DNA of 53,406 bases from an uncultured Lacinutrix sp. (GTDB lineage: Bacteria > Bacteroidota > Bacteroidia > Flavobacteriales > Flavobacteriaceae), in the NCBI GenBank assembly GCA_937129145.1, contig CAKZMU010000013.1:1-53406 (forward strand). The letters run 5' to 3'. The notes beneath the pieces are model-generated. The model saw only the letters and a program-made list of their open reading frames with translations. It made no database searches and was not told the DNA's origin. Below are positions 1-8,015 of this stretch, piece after piece (the stretch's first letter is position 1; the number at the start of each line of letters is the position of its first letter). The position numbers and the translations under genes are program-made.

Positions 1-743
1 TTGGGATTGCAGAAGAAGAAGGTTTAATAAACATTGATAACAAAGTATCAGACTATATAGGAACTGGATGGACAAGTGCTCCTTTGGATAAAGAAAATCT
101 CATTACTTGTAAAAACCTCCTATCTATGACTTCGGGTTTAGATGATAGTTCAGGAGATGGTACATCATCTGAAAATCTACAATATATATCAGATGCTGGA
201 AACCGTTGGGCTTATCATAATGTGTATGTAAAGCTACAAGATGTTGTCGCTCAAACTAGTAATCAAACTTGGGAAAATTATTTTAACTCAAAGCTGAAAA
301 ATAAAATTGGAATGTCTGGTTCTTGGGTGCAGAATAATGATTTTAATGTGTATTGGAGTAATACAAAAAGTATGGCTCGTTTTGGGCTTTTAATGTATGC
401 AAATGGGAAATGGGAAAATGAGCAAATAATTTCTAGTGATTATTTAAATGAAGCCATAAATACCTCGCAAAACATAAATGAAGCTTACGGTTATTTATGG
501 TGGCTTAATGGAAAATCTACATATCACTTACCACAAAGTCAATTAGAATTTCAAGGAAAATTAGTTCCTAATGCACCAAACGATATGTACAGTGCTTTAG
601 GGAAAAATGACCAAAAAATTTATATAGCTCCTAGTAAAAAACTAGTTATTGTTAGAATGGGAGATTCTGCTGATAATATAAACTTTGCTCTTTCTTCTTT
701 TGACAATGACCTTTGGGAAAAGATAAGCACCTTAATTAACTAG
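1..743 (+). CDS. Serine hydrolase, class C beta-lactamase-like (3' part)
   Basis: The frame is open from base 3 to a TAG at 741-743, so the gene begins upstream of the window. The sequence resembles the serine beta-lactamase/penicillin-binding protein family: a conserved LLSMTSGLDD segment, a Tyr-x-Asn motif (YHN) as second active-site element, and a C-terminal SALG...IYIAP...VIVRMG segment in the place of the usual third motif. The catalytic Ser-x-x-Lys motif normally lies just before the visible part and is missing because of the window edge, not because of a mutation. The substrate cannot be told; such proteins are often periplasmic esterases or peptidases. The stop overlaps the stop of the convergent amidase in a shared CTAG. 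Confidence 0.8.
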   Translation, partial: GIAEEEGLINIDNKVSDYIGTGWTSAPLDKENLITCKNLLSMTSGLDDSSGDGTSSENLQYISDAGNRWAYHNVYVKLQDVVAQTSNQTWENYFNSKLKNKIGMSGSWVQNNDFNVYWSNTKSMARFGLLMYANGKWENEQIISSDYLNEAINTSQNINEAYGYLWWLNGKSTYHLPQSQLEFQGKLVPNAPNDMYSALGKNDQKIYIAPSKKLVIVRMGDSADNINFALSSFDNDLWEKISTLIN

Positions 744-2371
744 TTATAATTTTTTGGCGGTACTCGCATCTTAGATGCTTTTTCATAGACATAAGCCCAT
801 TCCAATAAACTTCTTTCTTTCAAAGGCTTTGCTATAAACGTTAACCCTCTTGGACGCCCAGTTTCCTGATAACCCATTGGAACGGTTAACGCAGGATATT
901 CAGCAGTTGCAGCCCAACCAGCGTGAAAATTATTTATGGATAAAAATCCGTCAAGATTTTGTTTTTCAAAAGGCGTATCAAAATACAATCTACTCTTTGT
1001 TTTTAAATCTGTTTTAATAGAATCTAAATATTGCAAACTTCCTGGATCATCAACAATACCTTTAAATAGTCTTTGTCCATAAGGCGAGCGATCTAACGAA
1101 TCTAGATTATTAAAATCAATCACATCTTGAACTGAAGTAATTTCTACTGACTTCGATGCTGAATTAGCTAGATATTCAGGTAAATCTTTTTTCATATCCA
1201 AATTCAATAAGCTAATAAACCCAGAACGTTTTACCTCTATTTCATCTACTTCAACCACCTCAGCACCTTTATTCCTTAACACTTTAATAGCTGCTACGTA
1301 TAAAGAATCTTCCATTAAACGTTTAAAAGCGCCAAATCGTTTTCCTTCAAGACTGCTTTTCTTTAGAGATTCGGAATAGCTGGTTACTTGACTTTTAATT
1401 GCTTTTGAATCGGCAGCATCAAAACCGCTCATTGCATCTAGTAATATGGCATTATCAATCACATTCTTGGTCATTGGTCCAGGTGTGTCCAATGTTGAAG
1501 AAATAGGCACTATACCGCTTCTGCCCAACAAACCAATGGTTGGTTTTAATCCTACAATTGAGTTAGAGCTAGAAGGTGACAAAATAGACCCAGAGGTTTC
1601 ACTACCAACAGCTCCTACACTAAAATTAGCTGCTACAGAAACACCACTACCAGAACTTGAGCCTCCAGTATCCATGGTGCGTCTTCCATAAGGATTTAAG
1701 GTTTGTCCACCAATAGCACTATAACCACTTGGGCAATCACCACAGAAAAAATAAGCCCATTCACTTAAATTGGCTTTTCCTAGTATAATGGCGCCATTAC
1801 TTCTTAAGCGATTGGTAATATATGAGTCTTCTGCATTGTTATCTCGCAAAGCCACAGCTCCAGCTGTTGTCATCATTCCTGAAGCATTAATGTTATCCTT
1901 AAGTAGAATTGGCATCCCAAAAATTTGGTGTGTTTTTTTTGGGTCATAATCATCATTATCAAGGTCAATCGCTTCTTGTATAACATCTGGGTTTAAAGCA
2001 ATTATCGAGTTTAATGACAAATCATTCTCTCTATCAAACTTACGGATTCGATACAAATAAAATTTAGTTAGTAATTCATACGATAAATCACCATTAGAGA
2101 TATGCTTTTGAAGCGTTGGAATATCTTGTTCTAAAACCAGTGGTTTTAGATTATTGTATGTTTCTTCGGTAAAATCTTCCAAATTTTTACTGAAAGGTTT
2201 CCATAGGTCGTCCTTAACAATGTATCTAGAATCCAAAACTCTAAACTCCCTAAAATCGGTAGAATCTCTTACAACTGGTGGAATTTCTCTTTCTACGACC
2301 TCATTTTTAGAGGTGTCATTTTTACAAGAAAAAATAAGGGCAATTAGAAAAAAATATAGAATGTGACGCAT
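740..2371 (-). CDS. Amidase signature family lipoprotein
   Basis: The product has 543 residues and starts with a lipoprotein-type signal (hydrophobic stretch ending in FSCKN, Cys16), so it is probably anchored to a membrane facing the periplasm. The amidase signature fold is clear: the catalytic Lys in ILLKDNI, the glycine/serine-rich GGSSSGSGV stretch, and the GSETSGSI segment carrying the nucleophilic Ser of the Ser-cisSer-Lys triad. These enzymes hydrolyse or transfer amides. It resembles exported amidases of Bacteroidota more than the cytoplasmic GatA subunit, since it has a signal peptide and no gatB/gatC nearby. It is monocistronic as far as can be seen and converges on the upstream hydrolase. 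The natural substrate is unknown. Confidence 0.88.
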   Translation of the reverse strand: MRHILYFFLIALIFSCKNDTSKNEVVEREIPPVVRDSTDFREFRVLDSRYIVKDDLWKPFSKNLEDFTEETYNNLKPLVLEQDIPTLQKHISNGDLSYELLTKFYLYRIRKFDRENDLSLNSIIALNPDVIQEAIDLDNDDYDPKKTHQIFGMPILLKDNINASGMMTTAGAVALRDNNAEDSYITNRLRSNGAIILGKANLSEWAYFFCGDCPSGYSAIGGQTLNPYGRRTMDTGGSSSGSGVSVAANFSVGAVGSETSGSILSPSSSNSIVGLKPTIGLLGRSGIVPISSTLDTPGPMTKNVIDNAILLDAMSGFDAADSKAIKSQVTSYSESLKKSSLEGKRFGAFKRLMEDSLYVAAIKVLRNKGAEVVEVDEIEVKRSGFISLLNLDMKKDLPEYLANSASKSVEITSVQDVIDFNNLDSLDRSPYGQRLFKGIVDDPGSLQYLDSIKTDLKTKSRLYFDTPFEKQNLDGFLSINNFHAGWAATAEYPALTVPMGYQETGRPRGLTFIAKPLKERSLLEWAYVYEKASKMRVPPKNYN

Positions 2372-2426
2372 AGTTAGTGTTTTGCACTAAAATAATAAAA
2401 AAATTGAATGTTATTAGTAAAACTGT

Positions 2427-2452
2427 GGATTCCTGCCTACGCAGGAATGACA
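2427..2452 (-). repeat. Dispersed stop-adjacent palindrome, copy A
   Basis: Plus-strand core is GGATTCCTGCCTACGCAGG followed by AATGACA. Arms ATTCCTGC/GCAGGAAT enclose a four-base loop. It begins six bases after the stop of the SRPBCC gene, in sense orientation for that gene. Other copies are at 2901, 7043-7124, 8864, 23354 and 52734. Confidence 0.85.
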
Positions 2453-2458
2453 AAAAGC

Positions 2459-2887
2459 TTAGCTTCTTTCTGTAAAAGGAATAATGTCTCTTTTTTCTAG
2501 GTAGTTTTTTAAACCGTTAAGTAACATAGCCCAACAAAATGACGATTGTTTAAACTCATCATTGTTTTTCATCCAATTTACATGACTAAATTTTAAGGAT
2601 GTTCCGTGATTTGTCGCTTCTATGTCAAAGCCAAATGTGGTAGGGTTCCAATCATCATCAGACTTTGTCATTTTTAAATGAAAGGATTCGTTTGCCATTA
2701 TTTGAGATACTTTACAATACCAATCGTAATCATCGGTAAAGTTTAAATTATACTCTGCATTTAGTTCTGGTTTCCCAGCACTTTTTAAGGTCCACCAACT
2801 ATCTAAATGCTGTGGTAAGGATACGGCATCGAAGACTTCTTTTGGAGAAGCTTTGATTATTAGATTATGATAGATGTTGTAACTCAT
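2459..2887 (-). CDS. SRPBCC/AHSA1-family protein
   Basis: A 142-residue soluble protein. The N-terminal pattern IKASPKEVFDAVSLPQHLDSWW is typical of the SRPBCC (START-like, AHSA1) hydrophobic-ligand-binding fold. The alternating strands in the middle and a C-terminal long helix (WAMLLNGLKNYLEK) fit the same fold. No signal peptide is present. Members range from Hsp90 co-chaperone-like proteins to polyketide cyclase-like and stress proteins, so no function can be assigned. It lies between the amidase gene and ftsY on the same strand and is bracketed on both sides by copies of the dispersed palindrome, which makes co-transcription with ftsY possible but uncertain. Confidence 0.8.
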   Translation of the reverse strand: MSYNIYHNLIIKASPKEVFDAVSLPQHLDSWWTLKSAGKPELNAEYNLNFTDDYDWYCKVSQIMANESFHLKMTKSDDDWNPTTFGFDIEATNHGTSLKFSHVNWMKNNDEFKQSSFCWAMLLNGLKNYLEKRDIIPFTERS

Positions 2888-2900
2888 TTACTTAAAAATT

Positions 2901-2926
2901 GGATTCCTGCCTTCGCAGGAATGACA
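2901..2926 (-). repeat. Dispersed stop-adjacent palindrome, copy B
   Basis: Plus-strand core is GGATTCCTGCCTTCGCAGG followed by AATGACA, differing from copy A at one loop position. It starts five bases after the ftsY stop in ftsY sense orientation. Confidence 0.85.
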
Positions 2927-2931
2927 AGTTA

Positions 2932-3885
2932 TTACTTAAAAAAAGAATCTACAAACTCATATTTATTAAATACTTGCAAATCTTCAATACCTTCTCCAAC
3001 GCCAATATATTTTACTGGAATTTGAAATTCATCACTAATACCAATCACAACACCACCTTTAGCAGTACCATCTAATTTTGTGACTGCTAATGAAGTTACC
3101 TCAGTTGCTGCTGTAAATTGTTTAGCCTGTTCAAAAGCATTTTGTCCTGTAGAGCCATCTAATACCAACAACACATCGTGAGGAGAATCGTCAACCACTT
3201 TTTGCATGACACGTTTTACTTTGGTAAGTTCGTTCATTAAGTTAACCTTGTTGTGCAATCTTCCAGCAGTATCTATAATCACCACATCAGCATTTTGAGT
3301 TACTGCACTTTGTAATGTATCAAAGGCTACAGACGCAGGATCACTCCCCATTTCCTGCCTTACCATTGGTATTTCTACACGGTCTGCCCAAACTTGTAAT
3401 TGGTCAATCGCAGCTGCTCTAAAAGTATCAGCAGCTCCTAAAACAACATTTAAACCTTGATTTTTAAATTGATATGCCAATTTACCAATGGTTGTTGTTT
3501 TTCCAACACCATTAACCCCAACTACCATAATTACATGTGGCTTTTGAGTATCTGGAATTGTAAACTCGGTAGCTTCTCCAGAATTAGTCTCGGATAGTAA
3601 TCCAGCAATTTCTTCTCTTAAAATTTGGTTTAATTCTGACGTTCCTAAGTATTTATCTTTCGCAACTCTAGCTTCTATTCTATCAATAACTTTTAACGTA
3701 GTATTTACACCTACATCGCTAGTCACCAAAATCTCTTCTAAATTATCAAGAACATCATCATCGACTTTAGATTTTCCTGCAACTGCTTTATTTAGTTTGT
3801 TGAAAAATGAAGTTTTAGACTTCTCTAATCCTTTATCTAGTGTTTCCTTCTTTTCTGAAGAAAAAATCTTTTTAAATAAACTCAT
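2932..3885 (-). CDS. ftsY: Signal recognition particle receptor FtsY
   Basis: A 317-residue SRP-family GTPase that docks the SRP-ribosome complex at the membrane for co-translational insertion. A short N-terminal basic segment (KKIFSSEKK) is followed by the helical N domain. The NG domain then shows the P-loop GVNGVGKT at about residues 123-130, the DTFRAAA motif, DTAGR, and TKLDGTAKGG. The long acidic A domain of E. coli FtsY is absent, as is usual in Bacteroidota. The gene lies downstream of the L28-L33-DUF4295 operon, a neighbourhood common in this phylum, but an intrinsic terminator at 4012-4045 separates them, so ftsY probably has its own promoter in 3886-4010. I could not pick that promoter out with confidence. 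Confidence 0.97.
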   Translation of the reverse strand: MSLFKKIFSSEKKETLDKGLEKSKTSFFNKLNKAVAGKSKVDDDVLDNLEEILVTSDVGVNTTLKVIDRIEARVAKDKYLGTSELNQILREEIAGLLSETNSGEATEFTIPDTQKPHVIMVVGVNGVGKTTTIGKLAYQFKNQGLNVVLGAADTFRAAAIDQLQVWADRVEIPMVRQEMGSDPASVAFDTLQSAVTQNADVVIIDTAGRLHNKVNLMNELTKVKRVMQKVVDDSPHDVLLVLDGSTGQNAFEQAKQFTAATEVTSLAVTKLDGTAKGGVVIGISDEFQIPVKYIGVGEGIEDLQVFNKYEFVDSFFK

Positions 3886-4011
3886 GTAATGTTATGTATT
3901 ATTCAATCTGAAAGTAACAATAGTCTTGCCTAAAGACAATTTCTGCTACATTGTCATAAAATCGTGTATAAAGAAAATAAATATTTCTTGAAGAATGCCT
4001 ATTATAAGGCA

Positions 4012-4045
4012 TAAAAAAAGCTGCTATCGATAAGAAAGCAGCTTA
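4012..4045 (-). terminator. Intrinsic terminator of the rpmB-rpmG-DUF4295 operon
   Basis: Arms AAGCTGCT (4018-4025) and AGCAGCTT (4037-4044) form a hairpin. On the minus strand it is followed by a T-run, read as A on the plus strand at 4013-4019. It lies 26 bases past the DUF4295 stop. Confidence 0.8.
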
Positions 4046-4070
4046 AAATATCTTGATTATAAAAAATATC

Positions 4071-4223
4071 TTATTTTTTATTCAAAAAGTCGTTTACTTG
4101 TTCTGGTGACATAATTGATTCAACAAACATATAAGCTCCTGATTTTGGAGACTTTACCATTTTAATAGCTTTTGTTAATCTTTTAGATCCAGTTTGTAAT
4201 GATGCTACTGATTTCTTTGCCAT
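4071..4223 (-). CDS. DUF4295-family small basic protein
   Basis: A 50-residue protein starting MAKKSVASLQTGSK and ending VNDFLNKK. It is lysine- and serine-rich with a conserved-looking KMVKSPKSGAY centre. I recognise it as the DUF4295 family, which in Bacteroidota sits directly after the L28 and L33 genes. The position supports a role at the ribosome or in its assembly, but no function is established that I know of. The start is an ATG preceded by an AT-rich leader. It is the last gene before the terminator at 4012-4045, so it is co-transcribed with the two ribosomal protein genes. Confidence 0.85.
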   Translation of the reverse strand: MAKKSVASLQTGSKRLTKAIKMVKSPKSGAYMFVESIMSPEQVNDFLNKK

Positions 4224-4309
4224 GATTCAATTATTTATTATTATTATTTGAAATTTTCTATGAAAATTCCTAATTTAAGTTATTTGAAATTTTCTTCGCA
4301 AATTCCTAA

Positions 4310-4492
4310 TTATTTAATTTCTTTATGAACAGTCATACGCTTTAAGATTGGATTAAATTTCTTTATCTCCATTCTATCTGGCGTGTTCTTTTTATTTTTT
4401 GTTGTAATATATCTAGATGTTCCTGGTTGTCCAGAAGCTTTATGCTCTGTGCACTCTAATATTACTTGAATTCTATTACCTTTCTTTGCCAT
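4310..4492 (-). CDS. rpmG: Ribosomal protein bL33
   Basis: A 60-residue basic protein of the large ribosomal subunit, with the bL33 pattern: VILECTE near the N-terminus, [21 protein letters not shown] in the middle, and [10 protein letters not shown] at the C-terminus. Only one of the four zinc-ribbon cysteines of C+ paralogues is present, so this is a zinc-free (C-) type. It sits 26 bases after rpmB on the same strand and is expected to be expressed from the promoter upstream of rpmB. An imperfect repeat of about 30 bases (TTGAAATTTTCT) lies in the gap before DUF4295. Confidence 0.95.
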   Translation of the reverse strand: MAKKGNRIQVILECTEHKASGQPGTSRYITTKNKKNTPDRMEIKKFNPILKRMTVHKEIK

Positions 4493-4518
4493 TTTACTAC
4501 TCTTTAACGATTAGGCTA

Positions 4519-4755
4519 TTATTTTAAAAATCCTTTAGATTTAGCGTCTTTGATTGCAGCAGAAATACCAATTCTATTAATTGTTTTTAATGCAGCAGCA
4601 GACACTTTTAAAGTTACCCACTTATCTTCTTCAGGAATGTAAAAACGTTTCTTAAGTAAGTTAGCATTAAACTTACGCTTAGTTTTATTCATTGCATGCG
4701 ATACATTGTTTCCAACCATCGCTTTTTTTCCAGTAAGTTCACAAACTCTTGACAT
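4519..4755 (-). CDS. rpmB: Ribosomal protein bL28
   Basis: A 78-residue large-subunit ribosomal protein. It has the typical start [20 protein letters not shown], the RKFNANL segment and a C-terminal [19 protein letters not shown]. It is the first gene of the rpmB-rpmG-DUF4295 operon. A strong match to the Bacteroidota housekeeping promoter lies 42-72 bases upstream of the start. Confidence 0.97.
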   Translation of the reverse strand: MSRVCELTGKKAMVGNNVSHAMNKTKRKFNANLLKKRFYIPEEDKWVTLKVSAAALKTINRIGISAAIKDAKSKGFLK

Positions 4756-4796
4756 GATATCTAACTTTAAAAATATTGTTATTTTAAAACGAGGTG

Positions 4797-4827
4797 CAAA
4801 TTTACAAATTCTTTAATGTTTGACAAA
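4797..4827 (-). promoter_or_regulatory. Bacteroidota-type housekeeping promoter of rpmB
   Basis: Read on the minus strand: TTTG (plus 4824-4827), 19-base spacer, then TAAATTTG (plus 4797-4804). This is a full match to the TTTG / TAnnTTTG consensus of the Bacteroidota primary sigma factor, with normal spacing. The leader to the rpmB start would be about 35 bases. Confidence 0.8.
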
Positions 4828-4837
4828 CTTTATTTTA

Positions 4838-6085
4838 TCAATTTTTAAAAATTTCTTTCTGAAGCATTTCAAAAGCTTTATTCACTGCTTTATTTATCAC
4901 TTTTGTTCGGTGATTTCCTAGACTAAAGATTTCTGAAAAAACACCATTAGGTGTAGCAATAGCAATACATACAGTGCCAACCTCAGCATCTGCATCTCCT
5001 TTAGTTGGACCTGCATTTCCTGTAGTAGCGATTGCGTAATCTGTTTTAAATATTTTTTGTACACTTTTTGCCATAGCTTCGGCTACTTGAGTACTTACCA
5101 CCGAATGCTTTTTTATAATACCCTCATCAATATGTAATACATCAATTTTAGCTTGTGTCGCATAACTTACCACACTTCCATTAAAATATACTGATGCTCC
5201 TGAGTTAGCTGTAACTCTCTCAGCTATCTTACCTCCTGTACAACTCTCTGCTGTAGCTAATGTTTTTCCAAGACTTGTTAACCTTTTTCCTATTAAAACT
5301 TCAAGCGCTCCATCTTCTTCAAAACCTACAAACTCTTTTTCTATTTGTGGAAGTAATAACGCTACTTGCTTATTCATTTCATTAATCACAAGTTCCTCAT
5401 TAGTTCCTTTTGCAGATAAACGTAATCTTACCATTCCTAAATTAGGTAAATATGCAAGTTTTATAAAATGTGGTAGATTATTTTCCCAATCTTCAATTCT
5501 TTCAGCTAATTTACTTTCGCCAATACCATATACCAATAATGTTTTATGCAAAATAAAGGGCAATTCAAACTGCTCTTGAAGTCTTGGTAGCACTTCATCG
5601 TTGATTAATGCTTTCATTTCATAAGGTACACCTGGGAGTGAAATAAATACCTTGTCCTCTTTTTCTAACCACATACCTGGTGCACTCCCAAAAAGATTCA
5701 TTAAAACCGTTGCTTTTGAAGGCACTAAGGCTTGGTCGATGTTAACTTGGGATAATGGTTGTTTGATATACTTTTTCCAAAGAGATTCAATATACTTTAA
5801 TACAGCATCATCTTGCACCAAAGTGTCATCAAAATATTCGGCAATCGTAGTTTTAGTGATATCATCTTTTGTAGGTCCTAAACCACCAGTAACAATAATA
5901 ATATCGGCATTTTCTTCAGCCTCTTTTAAAGATTTTAAAATATGCGCTTTATCGTCTTGAACAGATGTAATTTGGTATACAGACACACCAATTTTGTTCA
6001 GCGCTTTTGAAATGAATGCCGAATTGGTATCAACTACTTGACCAATGAGAATCTCATCACCAATAGTAATTATTTCTGCTTGCAT
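4838..6085 (-). CDS. cinA: CinA-family protein
   Basis: A 415-residue two-domain protein. Residues 1 to about 170 form a molybdopterin-binding-like (MoCF) domain with GDEILIGQ and GGLGPTKDD. The C-terminal part, about 255-415, is the CinA/PncC nicotinamide mononucleotide deamidase domain with AESCTGG (presumed nucleophile region), NGSVVSYA and ATTGNAGPTKGD. Known full-length CinA proteins act in pyridine nucleotide salvage and have an ADP-ribose pyrophosphatase activity. The ATG overlaps the stop of the Hpt gene in a TAATG, so translation is probably coupled. The competence link implied by the name should not be assumed here. Confidence 0.93.
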   Translation of the reverse strand: MQAEIITIGDEILIGQVVDTNSAFISKALNKIGVSVYQITSVQDDKAHILKSLKEAEENADIIIVTGGLGPTKDDITKTTIAEYFDDTLVQDDAVLKYIESLWKKYIKQPLSQVNIDQALVPSKATVLMNLFGSAPGMWLEKEDKVFISLPGVPYEMKALINDEVLPRLQEQFELPFILHKTLLVYGIGESKLAERIEDWENNLPHFIKLAYLPNLGMVRLRLSAKGTNEELVINEMNKQVALLLPQIEKEFVGFEEDGALEVLIGKRLTSLGKTLATAESCTGGKIAERVTANSGASVYFNGSVVSYATQAKIDVLHIDEGIIKKHSVVSTQVAEAMAKSVQKIFKTDYAIATTGNAGPTKGDADAEVGTVCIAIATPNGVFSEIFSLGNHRTKVINKAVNKAFEMLQKEIFKN

Positions 6086-6426
6086 TATAGGTTGAAGTCG
6101 GACTTGATTTCTTCTACTGCTTTTTCAACTGCGTCAAGAACTATTTCTAATTTAGCAAGAATATCCTTGTCGCGTTGCTCAAATTTTCCCCAATCCTGAA
6201 CTTCTATTAGGTCATCTAGAACACCAAGTTCAAATAAGTCTATAGTAGGTTTCATTTTGTGGGCAGATTTGTAGGCAGCCAAATAGTCTTTACTAACTAC
6301 AGCTGTTTGTAGAAGTAATGCATCTTCAGGCACTTCTTCTATAAATGTCATAGCCAAGGTTTTGATAAAATCGGTGTCGTTATCAGCCAATTCTTTTACT
6401 CTGTCGAGTTTGTAATATTGTTCCAT
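6085..6426 (-). CDS. Hpt-domain phosphotransfer protein
   Basis: A 113-residue, all-helical acidic protein. The segment AYKSAHKMKPT carries the candidate phospho-accepting His56 in the usual Hpt context (AHxxK). Stand-alone Hpt proteins relay phosphate between hybrid histidine kinases and response regulators, but no kinase or regulator gene is near, so its partners are unknown. It begins directly after the FAH-family gene (no gap) and overlaps cinA by one base, so the three genes look like one translationally coupled unit. Assignment rests on one motif plus the helical pattern. Confidence 0.72.
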   Translation of the reverse strand: MEQYYKLDRVKELADNDTDFIKTLAMTFIEEVPEDALLLQTAVVSKDYLAAYKSAHKMKPTIDLFELGVLDDLIEVQDWGKFEQRDKDILAKLEIVLDAVEKAVEEIKSDFNL

Positions 6427-7038
6427 TTATTTTACTGTTATTGAAAACATTTCTTCGTTTTCTATAAATCCCTTTAGTTTATCGTTAGCAATAACTTTGC
6501 CAACTCCTGCTGGCGTGCCTGTAAAGATAATATCTCCAATCTTTAAAGTAAAATATTTTGACACATATTCGATTAACTCATCAATCTTCCAAAGCATGAA
6601 GTTGGTGTTTCCGTCTTGTACAATAGCACCATTTTTATATAAACTGAAACTCAAATTATTAACATCTTTAAATTGGGTTTTTGGAAGCCATTTCCCAATA
6701 ACCGCAGCACCATCAAAGGCTTTCGCCTTTTCCCATGGCAATCCTTTCGCTTTTAATTGGCTTTGTAAATCGCGTGCTGTAAAGTCTATCCCTAAGCCAA
6801 TTTCATCGTAATATTTGTGTGCGAATTTTCGGTCTATGTGTTTGCCTACTTTATTGATTTTTACCAAAATTTCAACTTCATGGTGTACATCATTAGAAAA
6901 ATCTGGAATAAAAAACGGTTGTTTTTTTAATAGAATAGCCGTGTCTGGTTTTAAAAACACAACAGGATCTTTAGGTTTTTCGTTTTCTAATTCTTCAATA
7001 TGTTTGGTATAATTTCTACCTATGCAAATTAGTTTCAT
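6427..7038 (-). CDS. Fumarylacetoacetate hydrolase-family protein
   Basis: A 203-residue cytoplasmic enzyme of the FAH superfamily. It shows the family signatures MKLICIGRNY at the start, the metal-binding HHEVEILVKI, GLGIDFTARDLQ, the substrate-binding KAKAFDGAAVIG, and GDIIFTGTPAGVG near the C-terminus. Related enzymes hydrolyse acylpyruvates or decarboxylate oxaloacetate; the exact substrate cannot be read here. Its length matches the compact FAHD1-like class. It is first in a tight FAH-Hpt-cinA group. Two head-to-head copies of the dispersed palindrome lie just upstream. Confidence 0.88.
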   Translation of the reverse strand: MKLICIGRNYTKHIEELENEKPKDPVVFLKPDTAILLKKQPFFIPDFSNDVHHEVEILVKINKVGKHIDRKFAHKYYDEIGLGIDFTARDLQSQLKAKGLPWEKAKAFDGAAVIGKWLPKTQFKDVNNLSFSLYKNGAIVQDGNTNFMLWKIDELIEYVSKYFTLKIGDIIFTGTPAGVGKVIANDKLKGFIENEEMFSITVK

Positions 7039-7042
7039 ATTC

Positions 7043-7124
7043 TGTCATTCCTGAGAAGACAGGAATTTGTTTATTAATTAACTATTTATTTATTAGTGGA
7101 TTCCGCATCAAGTGCAGAATGACA
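7043..7124. repeat. Inverted pair of dispersed palindromes (copies C and D)
   Basis: TGTCATTCCTGAGAAGACAGG at 7043-7063 faces GGATTCCGCATCAAGTGCAG followed by AATGACA at 7098-7124, so the 82-base segment begins with TGTCATTC and ends with GAATGACA. Copy D starts one base after the dnaQ-like gene stop, in that gene's sense orientation. The layout resembles a miniature inverted-repeat element, with no coding capacity. Confidence 0.65.
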
Positions 7125-7125
7125 A

Positions 7126-7902
7126 TTAAAACAATTTATTATTAAAGCTACGTAACTTAATAGCTGTCAACACTTTTTTTGTATATAATGGAAAATCGGC
7201 ATTTAACAACCAACCAAAATATCCAGGTTCTTTTTCTAAAACTTCGGTTACTAGTTTTCCTTTATGCTTTCCAAATGAGAAGCATTCTTCTCCTTTTTTA
7301 TTATAATTAATGAATCCTGCAAAATCGGCAAACTTTTTTCTTGAGCTAAACTCAGCTAAAAATTTTGTGTCGTTTTCTAATTCATCATATTTATCTAATT
7401 GCGATTTCAATACTTCATAAGTTGCTTTGGTGTCAGCTTCGGCACTATGCGCATTATCTAAACTCTCATTACAATAAAACTTATAAGCTGCACTTAAGGT
7501 ACGTTGCTCCATTTTATGAAAAATGGTTTGCACATCTACTGCAACGCGATTTTTCATATCGAAATCTATCCCTGCTCTTAGCATTTCTTCAGCTAATAAC
7601 GGAATATCAAAACGGTTAGAATTAAAGCCTCCCAAATCGGAATCTTTAATCATGTTGTGTACATCTTTTGCTATCTCTTTAAAAGTAGGTTCGTTAGCTA
7701 CTTTTTCATTCGTTATACCATGAATAGCAATTACCTCATTTGGAATAACCATTTCTGGGTTTACCAACCACGTTTTACTTTCTTCGGTTCCGTTTGGGAA
7801 TACTTTAAGGATAGAAATTTCGACGATTCTATCTTGAGAAATATTAATTCCAGTGGTTTCTAAATCAAAGAAACACATTGGCTTTTTTAAATTAAGATTC
7901 AT
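7126..7902 (-). CDS. DnaQ-like 3'-5' exonuclease
   Basis: A 258-residue DEDDh-family exonuclease. Motif I is FFDLETTG with Asp13 and Glu15, motif II lies around FNSNRFDIPLL, and motif III is AHSAEAD (His-x4-Asp). These residues bind two metals for 3'-5' hydrolysis, as in the epsilon proofreading subunit of DNA polymerase III. A C-terminal segment of about 70 residues (GEECFSFGKHKGKLVTEV...GYFGWLL) resembles the small domain attached to DnaQ-like proteins of this phylum. It may be the proofreading subunit or a general repair exonuclease; the sequence alone does not decide. A promoter -7 element lies upstream. Confidence 0.88.
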   Translation of the reverse strand: MNLNLKKPMCFFDLETTGINISQDRIVEISILKVFPNGTEESKTWLVNPEMVIPNEVIAIHGITNEKVANEPTFKEIAKDVHNMIKDSDLGGFNSNRFDIPLLAEEMLRAGIDFDMKNRVAVDVQTIFHKMEQRTLSAAYKFYCNESLDNAHSAEADTKATYEVLKSQLDKYDELENDTKFLAEFSSRKKFADFAGFINYNKKGEECFSFGKHKGKLVTEVLEKEPGYFGWLLNADFPLYTKKVLTAIKLRSFNNKLF

Positions 7903-7920
7903 GCACTATTATAATTTATA

Positions 7921-7928
7921 CAAAGGTA
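7921..7928 (-). promoter_or_regulatory. -7 promoter element of the dnaQ-like gene
   Basis: The minus strand reads TACCTTTG, a full match to TAnnTTTG, 19 bases before the start codon. No clear -33 TTTG is found at the usual distance, so this call rests on one element. Confidence 0.5.
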
Positions 7929-8015
7929 AATAGAATAAACAAAAAAGGCGGCTTTACAATTAAAAACCTTATTTGAATAAATCTATTATCTTTATAAAAA
8001 TCAACTATTCTTTCA

